Shown here piece by piece: positions 17,178 to 24,940 of a stretch of 64,000 nt of DNA (positions are counted from its first letter, which is position 1; every line of letters begins with the position of its first letter). The stretch is taken from positions 22,371-86,370 of the forward strand of contig CAIXUG010000022.1 in assembly GCA_903922605.1 (NCBI GenBank), in the 5' to 3' direction. The DNA comes from an uncultured Verrucomicrobiota bacterium. Lineage in GTDB: Bacteria > Verrucomicrobiota > Verrucomicrobiia > Limisphaerales > UBA9464. The notes under the pieces were generated by a model, which saw only the letters and a program-made list of their open reading frames with translations, had not been told where the DNA came from and made no database searches. The translations under genes were made by a program, and so were the position numbers.

Positions 17178-18356
17178 ATGAGGCGTACCGTTTATCTGAT
17201 CCTGTTCACGCTCGGCCTTTCCCTGAGAGCGGCTGCCCAGCCCATACCGAACGGCGCGGCCATCGACGCCGAGGTGCGCCAGATCATGACCCGTACCCAT
17301 GCCAACGGAATGGCGGTGGCGGTCATCGACCAGGGGAAAGTTGGCTACGTCCAGGCCTATGGCATCCGGAATGCCAAGGGCGACCCGCTCATCACCAACA
17401 CCGTGATGTACGGCGCGTCGCTGACCAAGACGGTCTTTGCCTACACGGTGCTGCAGCTCGTCGATCAGGGAAAACTCAGCCTCGACACGCCCCTCAAAGA
17501 GGACCTCGACCAGCCGTTGCCGACCTATGGTCCCGATCCCGTCTTTCCAGACAAATATGGGCCTTACAAGGATCTGGCCGACGATCCGCGCTGGGAGAAG
17601 ATCACACCGCGCATGTGCCTGACCCATTCGACCGGCATGCACAATTTCTGGTTCATCGAACCCGAACAGAAGCTGCGCCTCCACTTCGATCCGGGCACCC
17701 GCTTCAGCTATTCGGGCGAAGGTTTCATCCTGCTGCAGTTCGTGATCGAGCACGGACGCAAGGCCCAGGGGCTGGGTCTCGACGTCGGTGAGCTGACCAG
17801 GGCCAACTTCGACCGGCTGGGCATGACGCGGACCAGCCTGACCTGGCTCAATGGCACCAATGCCAATGTCGCCAATGGCTGGAACGACAAGGGCGAGCCC
17901 GAGGAACATGACCAGCGCAAAAAGGTGCGGGCGGCGGGGTCGATGAACACCACGATTGCCGACTTCGCGAAATTTGCCGCCGGGCTGGTGCGCGGGGACG
18001 GCCTGAGCACGGCCGCGCGCGCCGAACTGGCGAAGCCGCAGTTGCACCTCGGCATTGCCCATCTGTTCCCCAACTTCCAGGAGGACGTGCCGGTGGCGGA
18101 GCAGCGCAAGGATCTGTTTGCCAGTCTGGGCGCGGTCGCCTTTGACGGCCCGCAGGGCCACGGCATCTACAAGGGCGGGCACGATGGCAAGACCGCCAAC
18201 ACCATGGTCTGCCTGCTGGCCGGGCAGCGCTGCGTCGTCATCCTGTCAAACGACGTCCGCGCCGAGGCGGGCTTCGCCGAACTGGTGCGATTCATCCTCG
18301 GTGACACCGGGGTGCCCTACGATTGGGAATACGGCGACCACGCGGGCAAGTCCTGA
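17178..18356 (+). CDS. Serine beta-lactamase-family hydrolase (class C/esterase-like)
   Basis: A 392-residue exported protein with a signal peptide (residues 1-20, ending RAAA-Q). The active-site SxxK is S81-LTK84. The second motif reads YSG (178-180), a substitution of the classical YxN that is frequent in the esterase/peptidase members. The third motif is probably GGHDG near residue 333. Members of this Pfam beta-lactamase family include D-aminopeptidases, esterases and cell-wall enzymes, so antibiotic hydrolysis should not be assumed. I chose the ATG at 17178, where the signal peptide begins. It stands alone, converging on argC. Confidence 0.85.
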   Translation: MRRTVYLILFTLGLSLRAAAQPIPNGAAIDAEVRQIMTRTHANGMAVAVIDQGKVGYVQAYGIRNAKGDPLITNTVMYGASLTKTVFAYTVLQLVDQGKLSLDTPLKEDLDQPLPTYGPDPVFPDKYGPYKDLADDPRWEKITPRMCLTHSTGMHNFWFIEPEQKLRLHFDPGTRFSYSGEGFILLQFVIEHGRKAQGLGLDVGELTRANFDRLGMTRTSLTWLNGTNANVANGWNDKGEPEEHDQRKKVRAAGSMNTTIADFAKFAAGLVRGDGLSTAARAELAKPQLHLGIAHLFPNFQEDVPVAEQRKDLFASLGAVAFDGPQGHGIYKGGHDGKTANTMVCLLAGQRCVVILSNDVRAEAGFAELVRFILGDTGVPYDWEYGDHAGKS

Positions 18357-18391
18357 CTGTCCCGGGCAGTTGCGACGGGTCCGCCGCAGGC

Positions 18392-19465
18392 TCAGAGCAG
18401 GCCGGAAGTCTCCGCCCAGCCGCACAGGATGTTCAGGCTCTGCACGGCCTGGCCGCTGGCGCCCTTGACTATGTTGTCCTCGGCGCTGAGCACGAGCAGG
18501 CGGCCGGTGCGCACGTCGAGGCGCCACGCGAGTTCGAGCGTGTTGGTGCCCGTGATATTTTTGGTGTCCGGCAGCGCCTTGCCCTCGAGCACCCGCACGA
18601 AGGGTTCGTCGGCGTAGGCGGCTCTATAGCAGGCGGCAGTCAGCGCGTTTAGCTCGGCGGCTTCGTCGGCGGTGGAGAAATGCTTGGCCGGGGCGAGATA
18701 CAGCGTGGTGTGGATACCCCGGTTCACCGGGATGAGGTGGGGTGTGAACTGGATCGTGACGGCTTCGCCGGCCGCAAGGCTGAGTTCCTGCTCAATCTCG
18801 GACAGGTGCCTGTGCTTCGGAATGCCGTAGGCGCGGACGCTCTCGTTGCATTCGCAGAAGAGGTAGTCCAGCTCCGCCTTCCGGCCCGCGCCGCTGACGC
18901 CGCTCATCGAATCGGCGATGATGCCGGTGGGCTTGATCAGGCCGGCGCGCAGGAGCGGCAGCACGGGCAGCAGGATGCTCGTGGGATAGCAGCCGGGCGA
19001 GGCGATGAGCTGCGACTCGCGGATCTGCGCGCGGTACACTTCGGGCAGGCCGTACACGGCCTTGGCCAGCAGGTCCGGTGCGGGATGTTCGTGCGCGTAA
19101 AAATCCTGGTACACGGCGGCGCTGCGCAGGCGGAAATCTGCGCTCAGGTCGATGACGGTGCAGCCCGCCTGTAGCAAGGGCACCGCAAACTCCGCCGCCA
19201 CACCGTGGGGCAAGGCCAGAAAGACAACATCCGCCTGGGTGGCGAGGACGCCCACATTAGGGTCGCTGAAACGCAGGGCGCGCGCCTTGGGATGGCTGGC
19301 GAACTTTGGAAAGATCTGGGCGACCGTCTGCCCGGCGTACTGGCGTGAGGTGACGGCCACGAGTTCGGCGTGCGGATGGCCGAGCAGCAGGCGCACGAGC
19401 TCCTCGCCGGAATAGCCGGAGGCTCCGATGATGGCGACGCGGACGGGGGACGGAAAAGTTCGCAT
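18392..19465 (-). CDS. argC: N-acetyl-gamma-glutamyl-phosphate reductase
   Basis: A 357-residue NADPH-dependent enzyme of arginine synthesis that reduces N-acetylglutamyl phosphate to the semialdehyde. The dinucleotide-binding GASGYSGEELVRLLL lies at about residues 14-28. The catalytic Cys159 is in SPGCYPTS, and GVSGAGRKA is also typical. No other arginine genes are beside it. A GNAT gene follows upstream on the same strand, 42 bp away, but is not an obvious arginine gene. Confidence 0.95.
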   Translation of the reverse strand: MRTFPSPVRVAIIGASGYSGEELVRLLLGHPHAELVAVTSRQYAGQTVAQIFPKFASHPKARALRFSDPNVGVLATQADVVFLALPHGVAAEFAVPLLQAGCTVIDLSADFRLRSAAVYQDFYAHEHPAPDLLAKAVYGLPEVYRAQIRESQLIASPGCYPTSILLPVLPLLRAGLIKPTGIIADSMSGVSGAGRKAELDYLFCECNESVRAYGIPKHRHLSEIEQELSLAAGEAVTIQFTPHLIPVNRGIHTTLYLAPAKHFSTADEAAELNALTAACYRAAYADEPFVRVLEGKALPDTKNITGTNTLELAWRLDVRTGRLLVLSAEDNIVKGASGQAVQSLNILCGWAETSGLL

Positions 19466-19507
19466 GTCAGGGTGACAAAGTATGACGCAGTATGTCGGCC
19501 CGCAATT

Positions 19508-19978
19508 TCAGGGAGCGGCGGCCCGCTTGTAAACATCGCGGTCGAGTTTCTCCATGTAGCCTTCGGGCCGGTCCGGCGTCACAAAGCCGAACTGCCGGTA
19601 GAGCGGATGGGCGTCCCGGGTGACGAGGTTGAAGCGTCGGAGCCCCTGCAGGTCGGGATGCGCGTGGACGCAGGCCATCAGCCACTTCGCCAGGCCGCGT
19701 CCCCGCCAGGCTTCCAGAATGTAAACGTCGCAGAGGTAGGCGTACGTGGCCCGGTCGGTGATGAGCCGGGCAAGACCGATTTGCTCGCGCCCGTGATACA
19801 CGCCGAAGCAGAGCGATTGTTGCAGCGAGCGCGCCACCACCCCATACGGGATTTCAGCGGCCCAGTAGGACGCCGCGAGGAAGCGATGGATCGCCGCGGC
19901 GTCGAGCCGTGCCGGATCGGTCGAGACCGTGAATGCATTCTGCTGCCACTCGGAGTGCATGGGAGTGTCTGCGTTCAT
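19508..19978 (-). CDS. GNAT-family N-acetyltransferase (PaiA position)
   Basis: A 156-residue GCN5-related acetyltransferase. The acetyl-CoA loop is in DVYILEAWRGRGLAKWLM (motif R-G-R-G-L-A), followed by HPLYRQFGFVTPDRPEGYME, the typical C-terminal part of small-molecule GNATs. The ATG overlaps the stop of the preceding paiB-like gene (ATGA at 19978-19975), so the pair is translationally coupled. In Bacillus, PaiA (a GNAT polyamine acetyltransferase) is encoded with PaiB. The arrangement here resembles that pair with the order swapped, but this enzyme's substrate is not known. Confidence 0.85.
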   Translation of the reverse strand: MNADTPMHSEWQQNAFTVSTDPARLDAAAIHRFLAASYWAAEIPYGVVARSLQQSLCFGVYHGREQIGLARLITDRATYAYLCDVYILEAWRGRGLAKWLMACVHAHPDLQGLRRFNLVTRDAHPLYRQFGFVTPDRPEGYMEKLDRDVYKRAAAP

Positions 19979-20598
19979 TCTTTCAAGGCCGCCTGCATGA
20001 GAGTGGCCACGTCGCGATCCATCGGCTGGGCCGAGGCGGACAGCGCCCGAATCACGCCCCGGACATCGTTGGCGGACCGGTTCTGGTTGAGCTTGAATTT
20101 GCCCTCCAGCCGGGTGAGCGAAATCTCGAAGGCCACCAGCGCCTGCGTCATGCGCTGCCAATAATCCTCGGGCAGATCGGGAGTCCAGGGCTGGGTAAGG
20201 CCGGCTTCGAAGTAAGCGGTGAGTTCGCGCAGCCGGGACCGGACCTCGGCGGCATCTGTGATCAGCCGAGCCCGGCCGTAAGCGTGGACGGCCACGTAAT
20301 TCCAGGTCGGCACGGCGGGTTTCGTCTCGTACCAACTGGGCGACACGTAGGCGTGTGGGCCGTGAAAGATGGCCAGCACATCACGACCGGTCTGGAGATG
20401 CTGCCACTGCGGATTGGCGCGGGCGACGTGACCGACGAGGATGCCGGGAGAATCCTGACCGGGAAAATGGAGCAGGGGCAGGTGCGAGGCGAAGGGCTCC
20501 TGCCCGTCCACGGTGACCAGCGTGGCAAAAGGATTCTGCGCGATGACCTCGTGAATCGCTGCGGGATCGTCGCCGGCAAATGCCTTGGGAATGTACAT
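19975..20598 (-). CDS. PaiB-type FMN-binding negative transcriptional regulator
   Basis: A 207-residue split-barrel FMN-binding protein of the PaiB family. The start MYIPKAFAGDD, followed by ASHLPLLHFPGQD, and the core VLAIFHGPHAYVSPSWYE and VPTWNYVAVHAYGRA are near-consensus; KFKLNQNRSANDVRGV lies near the end. PaiB represses sporulation and protease genes in B. subtilis. In other bacteria its role is less clear, and flavin-dependent chemistry is possible. I chose the ATG at 20598; the frame is open to 20721 but crosses the rpsI terminator hairpin. Confidence 0.9.
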   Translation of the reverse strand: MYIPKAFAGDDPAAIHEVIAQNPFATLVTVDGQEPFASHLPLLHFPGQDSPGILVGHVARANPQWQHLQTGRDVLAIFHGPHAYVSPSWYETKPAVPTWNYVAVHAYGRARLITDAAEVRSRLRELTAYFEAGLTQPWTPDLPEDYWQRMTQALVAFEISLTRLEGKFKLNQNRSANDVRGVIRALSASAQPMDRDVATLMQAALKE

Positions 20599-20636
20599 CG
20601 GAGGGAGAAAGTTCGATTGGCGGGCCCGGTGAAAGC

Positions 20637-20670
20637 AAAAAACCCCGCCGGTAGGACCGGGCGGGGTTTC
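20637..20670 (-). terminator. Intrinsic terminator of rplM-rpsI
   Basis: On the minus strand a 10-bp perfect stem, AAACCCCGCC/GGCGGGGTTT (20669-20660 with 20649-20640), has a 10-nt loop and is followed by a T-rich run (GGGGTTTTTTGC). It lies 17 bp after the rpsI stop and before the paiB-like start. Confidence 0.85.
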
Positions 20671-20686
20671 GAAATCTTGCCTTGGC

Positions 20687-21082
20687 TCAGCGCTTCGAGA
20701 ACTGGAAGCGTTTGCGGGCACCCGGCTGGCCGTACTTCTTGCGTTCCTTCATGCGGGAATCGCGGGTGAGGAGGCCGTCGGCGCGCAGGAGCGGCTTGAG
20801 GGCCTCGTCGCTGGCGAGCAGCGCACGGGCGATGCCGTGCCGGGCCGCACCGGCCTGGCCGGCGGGGCCGCCGCCGTTGACGTTGATCTTGACGTCGAAC
20901 TTGCCGAGCGTGGCCGTGGTCACGAAGGGCTGCTGGACGGCCATGCGCTGCGCCTCGACCGAGAAGTAATTCTCGAAGGGACGCTTGTTCACCGTGATCT
21001 TGCCGGTGCCGGGGGAAAGGCGGATGCGGGCGGTGCTCGTCTTGCGGCGACCGGTCCCGAGGAATTCAACAGCTTGAGCCAT
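20687..21082 (-). CDS. rpsI: 30S ribosomal protein S9
   Basis: A 131-residue protein. [14 protein letters not shown] near the start, [24 protein letters not shown] in the middle and the basic tail [16 protein letters not shown] are the family signature; the last Lys-Arg reaches the P-site tRNA in known ribosomes. It is encoded 28 bp after rplM, as in most bacteria, and is followed by a strong terminator. Confidence 0.98.
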   Translation of the reverse strand: MAQAVEFLGTGRRKTSTARIRLSPGTGKITVNKRPFENYFSVEAQRMAVQQPFVTTATLGKFDVKINVNGGGPAGQAGAARHGIARALLASDEALKPLLRADGLLTRDSRMKERKKYGQPGARKRFQFSKR

Positions 21083-21110
21083 GATTTAGCAGTGGGTGTA
21101 AAATTGAGTT

Positions 21111-21545
21111 TCAGCCGGCGTAAGCCATGGTCGCGGGGGTCTGGGCCGAGTGCGTGTGCACCGGGCCGACCACGACTTTGAGCTTGGTGAGGAGCTGGTC
21201 ACCGAGGCGGTTTTTCGGGAGCATACCCTTGACCGCGTGCATCACGAGACGGTCGGGATGGTTCGCGCGGACCTGCGCGACCGAGCGGTACTTCTCGCCG
21301 CCCTTCCAACCGGAGTAGCTCATGAACAGCTTGTCGGTTTCCTTTTTGCCGGTGAGGACGATCTTCTCGGCATTGATGACGACGACGAAGTCGCCGGCAT
21401 CAAGGTGGGGCGTAAACACGGGCTTGTCCTTGCCGCGCAACGCGTCGGCAACCTGTACCGCGAGACGGCCGAGCACGGCACCGTTCGCGTCAATCACGCG
21501 CCACTTGCGCCGCTGGACATCCACTTTGGGCAAAAAAGTTTTCAT
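21111..21545 (-). CDS. rplM: 50S ribosomal protein L13
   Basis: A 144-residue protein. The start MKTFLPK and VIDANGAVLGRLAVQVADALRGK are typical, with GDFVVVINAEKIVLTGKKETDK and AVKGMLPKNRLGDQLLTKLKVV further on. It is the first gene of the conserved rplM-rpsI ribosomal operon. A plausible sigma-70-type promoter sits about 30 bp before the start, and no Shine-Dalgarno sequence is seen. Confidence 0.98.
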   Translation of the reverse strand: MKTFLPKVDVQRRKWRVIDANGAVLGRLAVQVADALRGKDKPVFTPHLDAGDFVVVINAEKIVLTGKKETDKLFMSYSGWKGGEKYRSVAQVRANHPDRLVMHAVKGMLPKNRLGDQLLTKLKVVVGPVHTHSAQTPATMAYAG

Positions 21546-21580
21546 CTATCGCTGTCTATTTCCGAAACAAAGGAGCGGGA

Positions 21581-21608
21581 TGTGTAGCAAACGGCGGCTT
21601 GGGGTCAA
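21581..21608 (-). promoter_or_regulatory. Candidate sigma-70 promoter of rplM-rpsI
   Basis: On the minus strand TTGACC (21608-21603) and TACACA (21586-21581) are separated by 16 bp. A start about 7 nt further on would give a leader of roughly 28-30 nt before the rplM ATG at 21545. The -35 box is close to consensus; the -10 box matches TATAAT at four of six positions. This is inferred from sequence alone. Confidence 0.4.
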
Positions 21609-21779
21609 TACCTGAGTTTCCAAAAAGTGCGGGTGTCTCCCTTTGGCCAGCCGGACGGGAGGAGACAGGAGGCAACTGCGTTGCGGAGGTGCTTGTGCAT
21701 GGAGTCAGGAGAAGCGGGGAAACGAGGGTGGGGAGTGAAGAGTGATGGTGCCGGCAGGGGCCGTGGCTGCGTGCAGGCA

Positions 21780-22712
21780 TCACGGCAGCTCCCCATACTG
21801 CCGCATCTGTTTGTAATAGAGCCGGTTCAGCTCGTTGCCCTGGGGCCAAAACCCGTTCGTATGCGAGTAATGCAGGGAATTGCTCCTTCCGCCGGTCACG
21901 ATTTTGTAGCGGCCATCAACCGTAAAGGCCCGCCCGGAGAACACCGGCAGGAACGTCTGGATCGCCAACGGGCCGACCTGCTTCACCCGGACCGTGTAGA
22001 TCGAGCGCACAGGGAGAGTGTCGTCCCTGATCGTGTAATAGCGTGTCATTGTCGCCTCGCCCGGAAAGGTCAGGCCTTGGTACGTCCGGGTTGCGCCCAC
22101 CTCGTAGAGGACGTTGGTATAGCCGTCCGCGAACCGGCCCGTCCGACGCTCGACATGGCGGACCCCTTCCACATCCACGTATCGGTTCGTCCCATCGTTC
22201 AGGAAGGCGATCTGCCGGGGAAGTCCGCCCGGCAGGAAGCTGGCCCGGACCGGCATTTGAAAGCCTTCCTTGACCAAGTGATCATCGTCCAGCGGCCAAA
22301 GCGGTGGGAAGATGCGTTTGGTCGAGGCCGCGAGGGCCGTCATGGACTTGAAGCTGCCCAGCGCCAGCCAGAGCACGTCTGCGCCGGTCCCATCATCGTC
22401 CGGCCATTCCCGGGTTTCGATGTTTCCGGCAAAGTCATTGGCGGCGCCCGTGCTCCGGTTGAAGACCTGCTGGATCCGGTAAAGCGACCCGTCCACAAAC
22501 CCGAACCGGATTGCGGGATGGCTGGGTACCGTAGGCGTCAGGCCGATGAAATAGCGGCCCTGGTCGAAACTGAACTCGAAGGCGTACTCCGACCGGCCTT
22601 CGCCTGGCCCAAACACCTCATAGGTGACGGTCCCGCTCGCGGTGAACTGCTGGGCTGCCAGCGGCCGGGCAATCAGCCCGGCAAGGAGCAGGAATAGAAA
22701 GCGGAGCGACAT
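21780..22712 (-). CDS. Secreted protein of unknown function
   Basis: A 310-residue protein with a clear signal peptide (MSLRFLFLLLAGLIARPLAA, cleavage likely before QQ). The mature part looks like a beta-rich domain (FTASGTVTYEVFGPGEGRSE, YTVRVKQVG). I do not recognise the family; similar exported proteins with a YEFSFDQGRY-type strand pattern occur in Verrucomicrobiota, but no function is known to me. It lies 41 bp after the YyaL-type gene on the same strand, so the two may be co-transcribed. A purine-rich spacer separates it from rplM. Confidence 0.7.
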   Translation of the reverse strand: MSLRFLFLLLAGLIARPLAAQQFTASGTVTYEVFGPGEGRSEYAFEFSFDQGRYFIGLTPTVPSHPAIRFGFVDGSLYRIQQVFNRSTGAANDFAGNIETREWPDDDGTGADVLWLALGSFKSMTALAASTKRIFPPLWPLDDDHLVKEGFQMPVRASFLPGGLPRQIAFLNDGTNRYVDVEGVRHVERRTGRFADGYTNVLYEVGATRTYQGLTFPGEATMTRYYTIRDDTLPVRSIYTVRVKQVGPLAIQTFLPVFSGRAFTVDGRYKIVTGGRSNSLHYSHTNGFWPQGNELNRLYYKQMRQYGELP

Positions 22713-22753
22713 GACCGGTTTACGAGGGTGGGGCCGATAAAATCACCTGGCGT

Positions 22754-24850
22754 TCATTTGGTGGTCAAAAACTCCACGACCTTCTGCCGCTCACGGGTGG
22801 GGGGCTGGCAGGCAGTGCCGGTGCAGCAGTAGGCCCGGGTGAACTCCTCATTGACCGGCAGTTTGCGGGTGAATTCCTCCACCGGGCCATGGTTGCCGAG
22901 CACGACCTTGTTGGGTTGGAACACGCTGTGGGCGGCTTTCAGGAGGGTGGCCGTGCTCCCGCAGCTCCAGTCGCCGACGAGCGCCACGCGTTTCGGCTCC
23001 TGCATGGAGAAATCGAGCGCCAGCATGAGGTGGGGCACGGCCTGCGGCATCTGGTGGATGCGCTGGGCGAAGAGGCGGATGCTCTTCTCGGCGGCCTCGC
23101 GCCAGTCCTTGCGGTCGCAGATTGCAGCCAGCTTGAGCAGCACCAGTGCGGCGACGGAATTGCCGCTGGGCTCCGCGCCGTCGTAATCCTCCTTGGTGCG
23201 GAGCAGCAGGTGTTCGGCATCGGCCTCGGTCTGCCAGAAGGCGCCGTTCTGCGGGTCGTAGAACTTCGCCACCATGCTTTCGGCCAGGGCGACAGCGAAT
23301 TCAAGATGGCGCGGGTCCACCGTCGCCTCGTACAGGTCCACCACGCCGGCGAGGAGGTTGGCGTAGCCGTCGAGCAACTGCACCGAATCACGTTCGCCCT
23401 CGCGCCAACGGTGATAGAGCGTACCGGTCTTGGCACCGGCGGTGGGCGGCACCCAAAGCTTCGCCTGGAGGAAGGCGAGGTTCTTTTCGGCGGCGGCCTT
23501 GAACTCCTCGTCCCCCAGCACGACTGACGCGCGGGCCACGGCACCGAGCATCATGCCGTTCCACGAGGCGAGCACCTTGTCATCCAGATGCGGCCGGACG
23601 CGCTTGGCCCGCGCGGTCAGCATCTTCTGCCGGGCCGAGGCCAGCAGGGGCTCGTCCGCCGCGCTGAGCTTCGGGTGGACGATGCTCAGGACGTTCTGGT
23701 TGGGCAGGGGATGCGGATCGCTGTGATCCACGAAGTTGCCCTCCTTGGTCACGCCGAAGTAACGGCAGGCCACATTGAACTCCTCGACCGTCAGCAGGTG
23801 AGAAAGCTCGTCGTGGGTCCAGCAGTAGAACTTGCCCTCCTTGCCCTCGCTGTCCGCGTCCTCGGCGGAATAGAAGCCGCCCTCCGGATGTGTCATGTCG
23901 CGCAGCACGTAATGGATCACTCCCTGCGCGACGTCCGCGTGCCGGGCCTCGCCGCTGATGAGGTAGGCGTCGAGGTAGAGCTGCACGAGCTGCGCCTGGT
24001 CGTAGAGCATCTTCTCGAAGTGCGGCACCAGCCACTTCGCATCCACGCTGTAGCGGGCGAAGCCGCCGCCAAGCTGGTCGTAGATGCCGCCGGCCGCCAT
24101 CGCGTCGCAGGTGTGCAGGACGGCCTTGATCGCCTCGGTGTCACCGAAGCGCTTCGCACTGCGCAGCAGCAGCAGCGGCTGGCTGGGTCGGGGGAACTTC
24201 GGTGCGTCACCGAAGCCTCCGTTGTGCGAATCGTACTCGTGCAGGAGCGACTGCCCGGCTCCGTGCAGCTCGCGTTCGCCGGCCGGGAAGGCGTTGTGCG
24301 CGTCGTGCTCCGCCATGGACTGGAGCTTGGCGGTCAGTTCGTCGGCCGAGGCCGTTAGATCGGAGCGCTTGGTCTTCCAGAGCTCGACGATGCGCTCCAG
24401 CAGCTGCATGAAGCTGGGCCGGCCGTATTTCGACTCGGGCGGAAAATAGGTGCCGCCGTAGAACGGCTTCAGGTCCGGCGTGAGGAAGACATTCATCGGC
24501 CAGCCGCCCCCGCCGGTCGTGGCCTGCACGAAGGTCATGTAGATCTTGTCCACGTCGGGCCGCTCCTCGCGGTCGAGCTTGATGCTGACGAAATGGTCGC
24601 GCAGATAGGCTCCCACCGCCTCGTTCTCAAAAGACTCGCGCTCCATCACGTGGCACCAGTGGCAGGTGGAGTAGCCGATGCTGAGGAAGATCGGCTTGTC
24701 CTCCGCCTTGGCCTTGGCGAACGCCTCGGTGCCCCAGGGGAACCAATCCACCGGATTGTGGGCGTGCTGCAGCAGGTAGGGCGACTTCTGCTGCCCGAGG
24801 CGGTTGGTGTGTTTTGGCGCGACGGCGGGCGCGTTGGTGGCGGTGCTCAC
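22754..24850 (-). CDS. YyaL/DUF255 thioredoxin-domain protein
   Basis: A 698-residue protein of the SSP411/YyaL family. An N-terminal thioredoxin-like domain carries C63-HWC66 within [11 protein letters not shown], preceded by [18 protein letters not shown]. The remainder is an (alpha/alpha)6-barrel, N-acylglucosamine-epimerase-like domain with [13 protein letters not shown] and [12 protein letters not shown]. The length is normal. The family is widespread and its biochemical role is unsettled. No signal peptide is visible, so it is probably cytoplasmic. Confidence 0.92.
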   Translation of the reverse strand: MSTATNAPAVAPKHTNRLGQQKSPYLLQHAHNPVDWFPWGTEAFAKAKAEDKPIFLSIGYSTCHWCHVMERESFENEAVGAYLRDHFVSIKLDREERPDVDKIYMTFVQATTGGGGWPMNVFLTPDLKPFYGGTYFPPESKYGRPSFMQLLERIVELWKTKRSDLTASADELTAKLQSMAEHDAHNAFPAGERELHGAGQSLLHEYDSHNGGFGDAPKFPRPSQPLLLLRSAKRFGDTEAIKAVLHTCDAMAAGGIYDQLGGGFARYSVDAKWLVPHFEKMLYDQAQLVQLYLDAYLISGEARHADVAQGVIHYVLRDMTHPEGGFYSAEDADSEGKEGKFYCWTHDELSHLLTVEEFNVACRYFGVTKEGNFVDHSDPHPLPNQNVLSIVHPKLSAADEPLLASARQKMLTARAKRVRPHLDDKVLASWNGMMLGAVARASVVLGDEEFKAAAEKNLAFLQAKLWVPPTAGAKTGTLYHRWREGERDSVQLLDGYANLLAGVVDLYEATVDPRHLEFAVALAESMVAKFYDPQNGAFWQTEADAEHLLLRTKEDYDGAEPSGNSVAALVLLKLAAICDRKDWREAAEKSIRLFAQRIHQMPQAVPHLMLALDFSMQEPKRVALVGDWSCGSTATLLKAAHSVFQPNKVVLGNHGPVEEFTRKLPVNEEFTRAYCCTGTACQPPTRERQKVVEFLTTK

Positions 24851-24890
24851 GGTGTGGGGAGGCTAGGGGAAATCCCGCCGGCCCAAAAAC

Positions 24891-24917
24891 AAAAAGGCCG
24901 GGCCGTTGAAGGCCCGG
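24891..24917 (-). terminator. Intrinsic terminator of the 760-residue protein gene
   Basis: On the minus strand CCGGGCC-ttcaac-GGCCCGG (24917-24911 paired with 24904-24898) is followed by CCTTTTTGTTTTTGG. It begins 24 bp after the stop codon of the upstream gene and precedes the YyaL-type gene. Confidence 0.8.
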
Positions 24918-24940
24918 GCACATGGGGACCGTTTGACTGG

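Noticed and set aside
17178..18356. Antibiotic-resistance beta-lactamase
   Set aside because: The fold and SxxK motif fit, but the YSG second motif and family breadth make an esterase or peptidase role at least as likely.
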